The position numbers and the translations under genes are program-made. Below are positions 1 to 9,565 of a stretch of 64,000 bases of DNA, piece by piece. The stretch is from Oligosphaera ethanolica (lineage in GTDB: Bacteria > Verrucomicrobiota > Lentisphaeria > Oligosphaerales > Oligosphaeraceae). The notes under the pieces were generated by a model. That model saw nothing but the letters and a program-made list of their open reading frames with translations, was not told the origin of the DNA and searched no databases. The stretch's first letter is position 1. Each line of letters opens with the position of its first letter. The DNA lies in NCBI RefSeq assembly GCF_030814695.1, contig NZ_JAUSVL010000001.1, forward strand, positions 4,376,227 through 4,440,226. Direction: 5' to 3'.

Positions 1-1
1 G

Positions 2-496
2 GGGATCACCATGGCGGGGCTGGGCTTTGCGGGACGTCGGGCGGACGAGACCAAGACGCAGGCGATCATGGAGGAATTCGCGATGGCGCTGGAGACTTTC
101 CGGCAGGACTACGGGTATTATCCGATACAGACCAGCACGGATGATGAGGGCAAGGACATCAAAGTCGATTTTCACGGCGACACGTGGGATTTGTTCATGA
201 ATAGGTATGCCCCGCCGCCAGCCCCCATCAATGTCCCCAACAAGAAGAACCGACCGTATATGGAGGGCATTACGGGCAATGCAGGCGACGAGTTGCTGGA
301 TGCCTATGGCAATGCGCTGTATTATCTGAGTCCGGGCGAGAAGAATCCCCAGAAGTACGATTTGTGGTCCAAGGGACCCGATGGCAAGCACGGCGACAAA
401 AAAGATAATACGGATGACAAGCTGTGGGACGGCACCACCTTCATACCCGGTACGGCCAACAGCGACGATATATGCAATTGGAAGCAGAAGCGCTGA
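2..496 (+). CDS. Pseudopilin / type II secretion GspG-like protein, 5' truncated
   Basis: The reading frame is open to the left window edge (GIT precedes the first Met), so the N-terminal prepilin leader lies outside the window. What remains has the soluble half of a GspG-like pseudopilin: a helical segment with KTQAIMEEFAMALETFRQDY followed by GYYP, then a C-terminal part with DAYGNALYYLSPG, YDLWSKGPDGK and an Asp/Asn-rich stretch. The D-x-G-N, LxSxGPDG and acidic tail pattern is typical of major pseudopilins, where it forms a calcium-binding loop. It probably acts in the cell envelope as part of a pseudopilus. Two further pseudopilin genes follow on the same strand but are separated by a long repeat region, so an operon is not evident. 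The family call is good. The exact role is inferred. Confidence 0.75.
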   Translation, partial: GITMAGLGFAGRRADETKTQAIMEEFAMALETFRQDYGYYPIQTSTDDEGKDIKVDFHGDTWDLFMNRYAPPPAPINVPNKKNRPYMEGITGNAGDELLDAYGNALYYLSPGEKNPQKYDLWSKGPDGKHGDKKDNTDDKLWDGTTFIPGTANSDDICNWKQKR

Positions 497-1140
497 GTAT
501 AGCACAGTGATTTTTTGTCTGCCTGGTGCGGATAAAACGGCTCTTTGTCATCAACAAATACACTACGGTGCTTGCCGAAGCAGTGACCGATGGACCTTGC
601 GGATGCGGACGGCTGCGGAGTCATCGCCGGCCCAGAGTAGCAGCGGCTGCCAGCCGCTGCGCGCACGGCAAGGCTAGGCTGGTTGCATGAAGTGCGCAAG
701 ACGACCGCAGCACGGTCGGGATACCGGCGTTACGAGGCTGCGGGATACGGGCGAGCTTGGTTGCGCGCATAGTTGACAACCGCCGGCGCCAGCAGCCTGC
801 TGTTTTCAGCGCCAAAGGCGCGCCCTAAGATAGCCCAGGGCAAGCGCCCGCAGGGCGCGTCGCCCTGGGTAAGGCCCCGACCAGAAATGAGCCCTGAAGG
901 GGCGACCTAAAAGACAGCGCGGAACGCGCAAGGAACAAGACAGGGAAGGCGTTCTACCAGGTCCCATTGCCCCTTTGGCGCCAGTCAGCTTCGCCGACTG
1001 GCACCAAAGAGGCCGAGGAACACGGGCCTTGGTGGGGGCGCTACCCAGGGCGGCGCGCGCTTTCAGCGCTGCTTGCCCTGGGCTGGTATGTTTCGCGCTT
1101 TCAGCGCTGCTGCCGCTTTGCGGCGCCGCTCCCAGAGGGA
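497..1140. repeat. Non-coding repeat block with hairpin modules A and B
   Basis: No convincing gene is present. Positions 629-669 hold an AGCGGCT-NCC-AGCCGCT hairpin that recurs almost identically at 42356-42396. Positions 829-870 hold a CCCAGGGC-type stem in reverse orientation, related to the one near 10746. Positions 973-1009 hold hairpin A (CTTTGGCGCCAGTC pairing with GACTGGCACCAAAG, one mismatch). The following stretch to about 1110 is the second stem (CCCAGGGC with GCCCTGGG) and the ATGTTTCGCGCTTTCAGCGC tail. The same ordered module occurs near 5276, 5928, 8984 (reverse) and 29911. Confidence 0.7.
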
Positions 1141-1155
1141 CATAATGCTGGGTGC

Positions 1156-1216
1156 TGTCCATAGCGTCCATACTGTCCATACTGTCCATACTGTCCATAC
1201 TGTCCATACTGTCCAT
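1156..1216. repeat. 9-bp tandem array (TGTCCATAC)n
   Basis: About six to seven head-to-tail copies of a 9-bp unit TGTCCATAC, with a variant first copy (TGTCCATAGC). The same unit occurs in short runs at 42060-42087 and 55990-56026. It lies in a non-coding block and no gene starts close by. Confidence 0.85.
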
Positions 1217-1282
1217 GATGTAATCGGGCACGTTTGCGTGTGGCTGCTTGGAGGTCGTGGGAGGTTCCTTATCCCATGCGAC

Positions 1283-1515
1283 GGTGCGGGCGGGACGCCC
1301 GCACCACGGCCGCAAGACGAGCCCCGCGATGGCCGGGATATGAGCGCTGCGAGGGTGCCGGGATACGAGCCAGGTACGGTCGGCGTGGATGATCGGGGCG
1401 GGGTAATGAGCCGTCTCGCCGGAGTGGGCGGGACGCCCGCACCACGGCCGCAAGACGAGCGCCGGGACGCGCCGGGATATGAGCGTCGCGACGGTGCCGG
1501 GATATGAGCCCGCGA
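1283..1515. repeat. Hairpin C copies, GC-rich dispersed repeat
   Basis: Positions 1283-1305 form a perfect 10-bp stem with loop GGA (GGTGCGGGCG / CGCCCGCACC). A related, partly mispaired copy lies at 1423-1444. Both are followed by CACGGCCGCAAGACGAGC-type sequence. The same module is found at 4294-4316 and, with compensatory changes, in the 34.5-35.4 kb array and at 42258-42282 and 42470-42493. Confidence 0.7.
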
Positions 1516-1636
1516 CGGGCCGGGAGGGTACGATATCCGCAGGGCATACAGGCAAGAGGTGGTGTATAGTGTAGAGTTGCCCCAATTGGGGTGCAGATAA
1601 GACGGACTTGTTGGCTGACCATGGGCTAAATTCGAT

Positions 1637-1948
1637 CAGTCCGATCAGTCTGATTGATTGTCTTCTTCGCGGACGGATCCGACGGATCAGACGGATCGGA
1701 CCGATCCGACGACCTGATCAGTCCGATCAGTCCGATCAGTCCGATCAGTCCGATTGATTGTCTTTTTCGCGGACGGATCAGACGGATCAGACGGATCAGA
1801 CGGATCCGACGACCTGATCAGTCCGATCAGTCCGATCAGTCCGATCAGTCCGATCAGTCCGATCAGTCCGATCAGTCCGATCAGTCCGATCAGTCCGATC
1901 AGTCCGATCAGTCCGATCAGTCTGATCAGTCCGATCAGTCCGATCAGA
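1637..1948. repeat. 9-bp GATC-containing tandem array upstream of a pseudopilin gene
   Basis: The core (about 1816-1946) is some 14 uninterrupted copies of GATCAGTCC. Before it, two roughly 100-bp blocks (from 1654 and from 1754) each consist of a spacer with TTGTCTT and TTCGCGG followed by GGATCAGAC-type units, which are related to the reverse complement. Each unit contains GATC. The array ends about 50 bp before the start codon of the pseudopilin gene at 2000. A related array with GATCGGTCC units is at 60838-60871. Confidence 0.9.
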
Positions 1949-1999
1949 GATATTTGAGACAGCAGTCACAATAGCAAAAGCATAGAAGGGACGGGCATT

Positions 2000-2608
2000 A
2001 TGAACAAAAAGCATTTCACCCTGATTGAGTTGCTGGTGGTCATCGGCATCATCGCCATTTTGTCGGCGATATTGCTGCCGGTGCTCAGCGGCGCCGCAAA
2101 GAAGGCCGATATGAGCAAGGCGCGGTCCGAAATTGCGACGCTGGTCAACGCCATCAAGCAATACGAGAGCGTCTATGGCGTGCTGCCAGTGCCTGCCTCT
2201 ACTAGTGGAGAGGAACTTGATAGTGCAGCAACGCCCGATCAGTTTAAGGAGTTGATTTATATCTTACAGGCTGATACCACGAATATTCATGCGGGTAACC
2301 AAAATAAGAATTCCCGCCGGCAGAAATTTCTTGACATCGTGGGGAATGAAGCCGGTTTCTATAAAGACCCATGGGATAATGATTACATTGTACTTCTAGA
2401 CCACAACTACGACGGGAAGATTACCACAATTCCGGAAGGTATTAATCTTACGTCTCCTGTCGTTGATTTGAGTTTTTCCGTAGTGGTGTGGAGTATGGGA
2501 CCGGACGGGAAGAGTAATAGCACGACAGCGCACAAAGAGAATCGCGACAACATTTATTCCTTCCCGACGCTGTGGACGAAAGCGGACGGCCACAACATCA
2601 GCCGCTAA
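2000..2608 (+). CDS. Pseudopilin (prepilin-type, GspG-like)
   Basis: The 202-aa protein begins MNKKHFTLIELLVVIGII, a class III prepilin leader followed by a hydrophobic helix (residues 7-28). Glu+5 of the mature protein is present. The residue before the cleavage site is His rather than the usual Gly, which I recall as common in Lentisphaerota. The soluble part has an amphipathic helix with AIKQYESVYGVLP, a DPWDNDY segment and VVWSMGPDGKSN, the GspG-like C-terminal pattern. It should be processed by a prepilin peptidase at the inner membrane and assemble into a pseudopilus-like structure. AAGGGACGG precedes the ATG as a plausible ribosome binding site. The gene starts about 50 bp after the GATCAGTCC array, so its promoter probably lies within or before that array. 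Confidence 0.85.
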   Translation: MNKKHFTLIELLVVIGIIAILSAILLPVLSGAAKKADMSKARSEIATLVNAIKQYESVYGVLPVPASTSGEELDSAATPDQFKELIYILQADTTNIHAGNQNKNSRRQKFLDIVGNEAGFYKDPWDNDYIVLLDHNYDGKITTIPEGINLTSPVVDLSFSVVVWSMGPDGKSNSTTAHKENRDNIYSFPTLWTKADGHNISR

Positions 2609-2629
2609 GGGCCTTGGTGTTGGCGGGTG

Positions 2630-2658
2630 TTGTCAAGCGGCGGGAATTTGCGTACACT
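2630..2658 (+). promoter_or_regulatory. Candidate sigma-70 promoter for the pseudopilin at 2783
   Basis: TTGTCA (2630-2635) and TACACT (2653-2658) are separated by 17 bp, in the short intergenic region between two pseudopilin genes. The match is 5/6 at -35 and 4/6 at -10. It is inferred from sequence only. Confidence 0.35.
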
Positions 2659-2782
2659 ATGAATGACACGGCCGCTGCGCGTCGGCCCGTCGAGCGTGGC
2701 CGTGGACAAGTGCCTTGCCGTTGAAGAATATCGAGGAACGAGACCCTAAGACGGGGATAGTACTAAAGAAAGAGAGTGCTTT

Positions 2783-3442
2783 ATGAAGAACAAACGGTTT
2801 ACCTTGGTGGAATTGCTGGTGGTGATTGCGATCATCGCCATTTTGGCAGCGATGCTCCTGCCGGCGACGCAGAAGGCCCTGGCCCGTGCCGATCAGGCTG
2901 CCTGTGCTAACAACCTACGCCAGCTCGGTGTGGCTGAGGCGAGTTTTGCCGCCGATAATGAGTCGAGGATTTGCCCGGATAATGATATAACTGCTGATTC
3001 GTGGATACCTCATTTGTATCATTATGTTCAGGAAAAGGAAGTATTTCTTTGTTCTTTGGGTGAAATCCAGGCTGACGCAACATTTGACCCTGATGACAAA
3101 GGCAATATTACTTTTCCTGTTAGTTATGTGGCAAATCGTGGTGTACATATAGTCACTACGACTATGAAAGATGCACTAAAAAAATATATCTGCAACAGGC
3201 CGTCTCAAACTGCATCTTTTGGCCCTATTGGGCAAGGAAAAGCCTGGGGCGTTTCATCTGTGTTAAATGATCTGGCTGTACTGGGAAATTATATCGAATT
3301 TGAGCGCCATGGAGTTAATGAGGCGAGTAATTATCTCTTTGTTGACGGACACGTTACTGGAATAACAAAGAAGGCCTTCATTGCCGAGGCACAAACCAAT
3401 TATATACTGAAGGGTTACTGGACAATTTGGCCCGAGCCTTAA
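2783..3442 (+). CDS. Prepilin-type protein with H-X9-DG motif (DUF1559-like)
   Basis: The 219-aa protein begins [18 protein letters not shown], a prepilin leader with Arg at the -1 site and Glu+5 retained. [13 protein letters not shown] and CANNLRQLG follow, the usual helix sequence of the PVC-type prepilin family. Near the C-terminus [17 protein letters not shown] gives the H-X9-DG motif typical of this family. The central region is rich in aromatic and Asp residues and has several Cys. It is probably an envelope-anchored pseudopilin. Lentisphaerota and Planctomycetes carry large families of these with mostly unknown individual roles. The soluble part (2950-3400) is more AT-rich than its neighbours, as is often seen for fast-evolving surface domains. 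Confidence 0.8.
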   Translation: MKNKRFTLVELLVVIAIIAILAAMLLPATQKALARADQAACANNLRQLGVAEASFAADNESRICPDNDITADSWIPHLYHYVQEKEVFLCSLGEIQADATFDPDDKGNITFPVSYVANRGVHIVTTTMKDALKKYICNRPSQTASFGPIGQGKAWGVSSVLNDLAVLGNYIEFERHGVNEASNYLFVDGHVTGITKKAFIAEAQTNYILKGYWTIWPEP

Positions 3443-3618
3443 TCCTTGATATTTTGCCCTTGCAGTTGTCCAGCGTGGTATTGAATCATTGCCGGTGTTG
3501 AGGTAGCCCCGCGATGGTGTATGTGACGGGCGGGGTGTCGGGAGTGGTCGGTGTAATTAGATGAACGAGCGGCAAATGGTGTCACGACAAGAAACATATA
3601 TCAGAAGGACGTAAGAAC

Positions 3619-4020
3619 ATGGCATTTCGGAGATTGTGCATTGTGGCGTTGGGTGGAGTAGCGTTGGTGCTGGGTGCTTGTCGGTCGGTGCAGCCGGCGC
3701 CGGCGCCGGTGGCTGGTAATGTGGCCAGCGAGAGTTATCGTCTGGGGACTTACAGCGCGGAATTCAACAGCACGCTGTTTAATGTGGACAAGGCCGTGCG
3801 GGCCGCGTGCCGTCGCGCGAAGCTGATTGAGAAGTCGCGGATCAATCGCGGCAACACTTGCACGTATCAGTTTAAGGACGTGGATGAAAACACGCTGCAG
3901 ATCGTTCTCAATGAAAAAGACGGCGTGGTGAAAATCGCGTTGCGCATTGGCCGCACGGGCGACAGGGCGTCGTCGCAGACACTCTTGGCAGCCATTGCTG
4001 AAGAACTCGCGCTGCTGTGA
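3619..4020 (+). CDS. DUF3568-like lipoprotein
   Basis: The 133-aa protein has a signal peptide ending in a lipobox (LVLGAC, Cys at residue 21), so it is probably a lipid-anchored envelope protein. The mature domain (from about residue 38) has the pattern SYRLGTYSAEFNSTLFNVDKA followed by KDVDENTLQIVLNEKDGVVK and a C-terminal GDRASSQTLLAAIAEEL helix. This matches the small alpha/beta DUF3568 family of PVC and delta-proteobacterial lipoproteins, whose function is unknown. GAAGGA precedes the ATG. A strong terminator follows, so it is probably a single-gene transcript. Confidence 0.65.
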   Translation: MAFRRLCIVALGGVALVLGACRSVQPAPAPVAGNVASESYRLGTYSAEFNSTLFNVDKAVRAACRRAKLIEKSRINRGNTCTYQFKDVDENTLQIVLNEKDGVVKIALRIGRTGDRASSQTLLAAIAEELALL

Positions 4021-4057
4021 GATAAAGGCGGCGAGGCGAGGCGTATAATGTTGTTTT

Positions 4058-4106
4058 GTCGGGGCCCCGCACCAGCAGGCATGGCGCGGGGCCCCGACCA
4101 TTTTTT
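4058..4106 (+). terminator. Rho-independent terminator of the DUF3568-like gene
   Basis: A perfect 13-bp stem (GTCGGGGCCCCGC at 4058-4070 and its complement at 4086-4098) encloses a 15-nt loop and is followed by CA and six T residues (4101-4106). Confidence 0.85.
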
Positions 4107-4139
4107 CTTGAATCTGCTGTCTTCCAGCAGGGGGCGTGG

Positions 4140-4560
4140 GAGGCGAGACGCCCGCACCACAGCCGGGAGATGAGCGCCGGGATGGCCGGGAGAGGGGCGC
4201 GGGGAGATGGGCCGGGATATGAGTCAGGGACGTAATCGGGCACGTTTGCGTGTGGCTGTTTGGTGGTCGTGTGAGGTCCTGATCCTATGCGACGGTGCGG
4301 GCGGGACGCCCGCACCACGGCCGGGATATGAGCCCGCGACGGGCTGGGATATGAGCCCGCGACGGGCCGGGAGAGGGGCCCGCGATGGCCGGGATATGAG
4401 CGCCGGGATGGCCGGGAGACGAGCGCCGGGAGGCGTAAAGCGCCTAGCTCGGTGGCGCCACGGCATGCCGTGGCGCAGGACGGCGCTGACCCCATGCGAT
4501 GGTGCGGGCGGCACAGCCGGGATATGGGCGCGGGACGGTTGGGAAAGGCAACCGGAAGAG
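4140..4560. repeat. Hairpin C block and a 22-bp palindrome
   Basis: The block contains several CCGGGATATGAGC and CCGGGAGA repeats, hairpin C at 4294-4316 (identical arms to 1283-1305) and a perfect palindrome GCGCCACGGCATGCCGTGGC plus two bases at 4455-4476. The palindrome shares its CACGGCATGCCGTG core with those at 6351 and 48231. No gene is visible between the lipoprotein and the tRNA. Confidence 0.65.
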
Positions 4561-4643
4561 GGGCGCGTGCGTTTTCCGGACAAGACGAAGCCCAAGACGG
4601 TACTATACGGTACTATCTTGGGCTTGTTTATTGTTAAAGCTGG

Positions 4644-4730
4644 CGGAGAGACAGGGATTCGAACCCTGGGTACAATTGCTTGTACAACGGTTTTCGAGAC
4701 CGTCCCGTTCGACCACTCCGGCATCTCTCC
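4644..4730 (-). tRNA. tRNA-Ser (anticodon CGA)
   Basis: Read on the minus strand, the 87-nt sequence folds with a 7-bp acceptor stem (GGAGAGA with TCTCTCC, discriminator G) and an anticodon stem ACGGT/ACCGT around loop CTCGAAA, giving anticodon CGA. It has a long class II variable arm (TTGTACAAGCAATTGTAC region) and a T-arm with GGTTCGAATCC. CCA is not encoded. The TCG-decoding serine identity follows from the anticodon and the long variable arm. Confidence 0.95.
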
Positions 4731-4810
4731 GTGGGGTGGCAAATGAGCCTATAATATGGCTGGGAAACGGTGGAAAGCAAGCCGTTGCGGAGTAGGAAGC
4801 GGGAAAAAGG

Positions 4811-5453
4811 GTAATCGGTTAGTCATTGATATTGGATGGGACCGTGGGGACTCGGGGGACTGGTTGGGGATCGCTTGGACGCTGGGGACTAATTGGCTGC
4901 GGCGGCACTGGGGCGAGGACTCACGGACTCATGAGGCATGGTCCCATGGATTGGACCGTGGGGACGAATTGGACCGTGGGGATTGACTCCCGACGCATTG
5001 GACTGATTGGCGACCGGTTGGACTCCTGGGAGTGCGGCCGTCCCGGCGGCAATCGGCCCAGATCGGACGGGCCAAACCGTCTGATCGGCCAAGTTCGGCC
5101 CGGAGGGCCGTACCATGCATAACCCCTGGTGAGGCGCCCGGAGGGCGCCGCAACCAGGGGTTTGACAACAACTTGGAATTGCGCCCGGAGGGCGCCACAT
5201 TGGTTAGGCGCGTCCCACCACGGCAGTAAGCACGCTGAAGGGAGCGTCATGGTAAACTAGTGAGTTCCATTGCTTCTTTGGCCCCAGTCAGCTTCGCCGA
5301 CTGGAGCCAAAGAGGCCGAGGAACACGAACAAAACTGGCGCGCTACCCAGGGCGGCGCGCGCTTTCAGCGCTGCTTGCCCTGGGCTGGTATGTTTCGCGC
5401 TTTCAGCGCTTCTGCCGCTTCGCGGCGGAAATGCACGACGAGAAAAGGCTGCT
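4811..5453. repeat. Repeat element block, copy 1 (GTAATC terminus, modules B and A)
   Basis: It starts with GTAATCGGTTAGTCATTGAT, a terminus shared with the inverted-repeat element at 60915. The block then carries GGACCGTGGGGA repeats, an inverted copy of the three-hairpin module B (5035-5230, outer stem ACCCCTGGT/ACCAGGGGT at 5122-5161), hairpin A at 5276-5312 and the CCCAGGGC stem. It is followed by a second copy of nearly the whole block. Open frames here are translations of repeats, not genes. Confidence 0.8.
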
Positions 5454-5511
5454 TGGTTGAAACAACAAGTGCCATGGATACCGTTAAATGCAGAGCATCG
5501 GTTTCATAGGA

Positions 5512-6081
5512 GTCATTGATATTGGATGGGACCGTGGGGACTAATTGGCGGCGGCGGCACTGGGGCGAGGACTCACGGACTCATGAGGCATGGTCCCATG
5601 GATTGGACCGTGTGGACGAATTGGACCGTGGGGATTGACTCCCGACGCATTGGACTGATTGGCGACCGGTTGGACTCCTGGGAGTGCGGCCGTCCCGGCG
5701 GCAATCGACCCAGATCGGACGGGCCAAACCGTCTGATCGGCCAAGTTCGGCCCGGAGGGCCGTACCATGCATAACCCCTGGTGAGGCGCCCGGAGGGCGC
5801 CGCAACCAGGGGTTTGACAACAACTTGGAATTGCGCCCGGAGGGCGCCACATTGGTTAGGCGCGTCCCACCACGGCAGTAAGCACGCTGAAGGGAGCGTC
5901 ATGGTAAACTAGTGAGTTCCATTGCCCCTTTGGCTCCAGTCAGCTTCGCCGACTGGAGCCAAAGAGGCCGAGGAACACGAACAAAACTGGCGCGCTACCC
6001 AGGGCGGCGCGCGCTTTCAGCGCTGCTTGCCCTGGGCTGGTATGTTTCGCGCTTTCAGCGCTTCTGCCGCTTCGCGGCAAG
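5512..6081. repeat. Repeat element block, copy 2 (direct duplication)
   Basis: This is near-identical to 4821-5450 at an offset of 652 bp after a 39-bp length difference near its start. It keeps the module B copy (outer stem 5774-5813) and a perfectly paired hairpin A (5928-5964). Its left terminus is truncated to GTCATTGATATTGGATG. From 6120 to about 6300 more GGACCGTGGGGA-type sequence follows with no gene. Confidence 0.8.
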
Positions 6082-6350
6082 GAAACGGGCGCGTGCCAGG
6101 CTCCGCCTGCTGACATCTGGCTGCGGCGCGCGCTGGGGCGAGGACTCACGGACTCATGAGGCATGGTCCCATGGATTGGACCGTGGGGACTTTCGGGACC
6201 GTGGGGAATGACTTTCGACTTCCTGGACTGATTGGGGACTGGTTGGACTCTGGGGAACCTTGGGGACGCTTCGACGCCGGGGACGATGGATTGGGGGCCG
6301 GCCGGAGCGGTATGGGGTAGCCCAACGATGTCAGAGAAACGGGCCCTCTG

Positions 6351-6373
6351 TAGCATCACGGCATGCCGTGATG

Positions 6374-6376
<3 letters not shown>
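6351..6376. other. 26-bp perfect palindrome overlapping the ptsI stop codon
   Basis: TAGCATCACGGCA and its reverse complement form an uninterrupted 26-bp palindrome. Its last three bases (6374-6376) are the complement of the ptsI TAG stop. No T-run follows on either strand, so it is not a classical intrinsic terminator. The core CACGGCATGCCGTG recurs at 4455 and 48231, and a looped relative is at 15471. Confidence 0.7.
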
Positions 6377-8179
<1,803 letters not shown>

Positions 8180-8207
8180 GACGTGTGCGCCTCCCGGTTG
8201 CGGGGAC

Positions 8208-8507
8208 TCAACTCTGTGGTTGGTCGCTATTGAGTTTCTGGAACAGCGCAGCGATGGCGTCCAGGGCCTGCTGGGCGTCGTCACCTTTGGCGCTGAGGGT
8301 GAGTTTGGCGCCGGGGGCGGCGGAGAGTGTGAGGATTTCGAGCATGCTCTTGGCATTGACCGATCGCCGCCCTTTGCTGAGCTTGACGACGGCGCTGAAC
8401 TGCATGGCGATGTTGGCGACTTCACTGGCGCAACGGAGGTGCAGGCCGTGGTCGTTATGCACGAAAACGTCGGTACTCAATTTGCTGTCAGCGGGCAGAT
8501 TTTCCAT
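8208..8507 (-). CDS. ptsH: Phosphocarrier protein HPr
   Basis: The 99-aa protein (from ATG at 8507; an in-frame TTG at 8534 would add nine residues) accepts phosphate from enzyme I. The active-site loop reads HGLHLRCASEVA, with the catalytic histidine at His23. The canonical family sequence is GLHARPA, so Ala and Pro are replaced by Leu and Cys. The regulatory serine region is conserved (NAKSMLEILTL, Ser54 aligning with Ser46 of Bacillus HPr), so control by an HPr kinase is possible. The fold elements VVKLSKGRRSVNAKS and AKLTLSAKGDDAQQAL match the family. It is followed directly by ptsI. Confidence 0.92.
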   Translation of the reverse strand: MENLPADSKLSTDVFVHNDHGLHLRCASEVANIAMQFSAVVKLSKGRRSVNAKSMLEILTLSAAPGAKLTLSAKGDDAQQALDAIAALFQKLNSDQPQS

Positions 8508-8605
8508 CGGCGTACTGCTTGGTTCCGGGGTCAAAAACTATGGGAGAAGTGCGCTGGCGCGGCGTGGTTAGGTAGATGCGCAAAGCGACGACAAAAGAGC
8601 CACTT

Positions 8606-8633
8606 ACTATACTTTTGGGAAGCGATTTTGCAA
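8606..8633 (-). promoter_or_regulatory. Candidate sigma-70 promoter of ptsHI
   Basis: On the minus strand TTGCAA (8628-8633) and TATAGT (8606-8611) are 16 bp apart, about 100 bp upstream of the ptsH ATG. Both hexamers are good matches to consensus. Confidence 0.55.
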
Positions 8634-9293
8634 GGTGCGAAGGTGCGCGCAGGCAAGGGTTTTGTAATGCCTCACCCATTGATACTGGCGGTTCCAAGGA
8701 ACGCTAGGGACCGTGCGGACTAATTGGCGCGGCGCACTGGGGCGAGGACTCACGGACTCATGAGGCATGATCCCATGGATTGGACCGTGGGGACGAATTG
8801 GACCGTGGGGATTGACTCCCGACGCCTTGGACTGATTAGGGACTGATTCGACTCCTGGGAGCGCCGCCGTCCCGGCGGCATTTGAGCGCTGAAAGCGCGA
8901 AGCATACCAGCCCAGGGCAAGCGACGCCGAAGGCGGAGCGCCGCCCTGGGTGGAGCGCCATTTTTGCTCGTGTTCCTCGGCCTCTTTGGCCCCAGTCGGC
9001 GCAGCTGAGTGGGGCCAAAGAGGCAATGGAACTCATTGATTGCTGCGGCAATTTTGCGCTGCGACCCATCGTCGCAGGTCTTTTAGGTCGCCCTTTGTAT
9101 AGTGGCGTCATTGACACCTGTGTGTCGATAGCCACTGCGATTTTTCCCGTAATTCTCTTGGGAGAACCAAGTAACAAGGAGCGGCAAATGGCTACGTATA
9201 AGTATCAAAGAGGTTATCCACGAGACGCCCTATGCATAGTCTCTATGCGTCCTGAAGGTTGTGGTACCTCTTTCTTTTTTCCGGTGTATGTTG

Positions 9294-9323
9294 TCTTCTC
9301 TTCTCTTCTCTTCTCTTCTCTTC
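9294..9323. repeat. (TTCTC)n microsatellite
   Basis: About six copies of a 5-bp TTCTC unit lie in the 5' non-coding part of the IS110 element. Confidence 0.85.
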
Positions 9324-9348
9324 CGCCTTTGGAGTCGTGTTATCAGGC

Positions 9349-9377
9349 GCTTTTTTGTGTTTCGCACACAAAAAAGC
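9349..9377. other. Perfect 12-bp hairpin in the IS110 5' region
   Basis: GCTTTTTTGTGT and ACACAAAAAAGC enclose the 5-nt loop TTCGC. A 12-bp palindrome GCACGGCCGTGC follows directly at 9376-9387. The hairpin could protect the element from outside transcription or be part of its guide RNA locus. Confidence 0.6.
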
Positions 9378-9565
9378 ACGGCCGTGCCTGCCTGTGGCCC
9401 ATGAGTAACTATTCAGTTCCTCAGCCTGAAGATTAGGCGGCACGACCGTTACCGTGCAGTGCAATAATGGCCGTATTCACCATCTTTGGGGAAACTCCCC
9501 GCATAGACAAGGTTGGCCTTGCACGCACACTTCCAACACTATAGCAGCAAGCGGAGAAGTAAGCC

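Noticed and set aside
4207..4795. Open frames of up to 179 codons around the tRNA
   Set aside because: They run through tRNA-Ser and hairpin C repeats in both directions and show no coding features.
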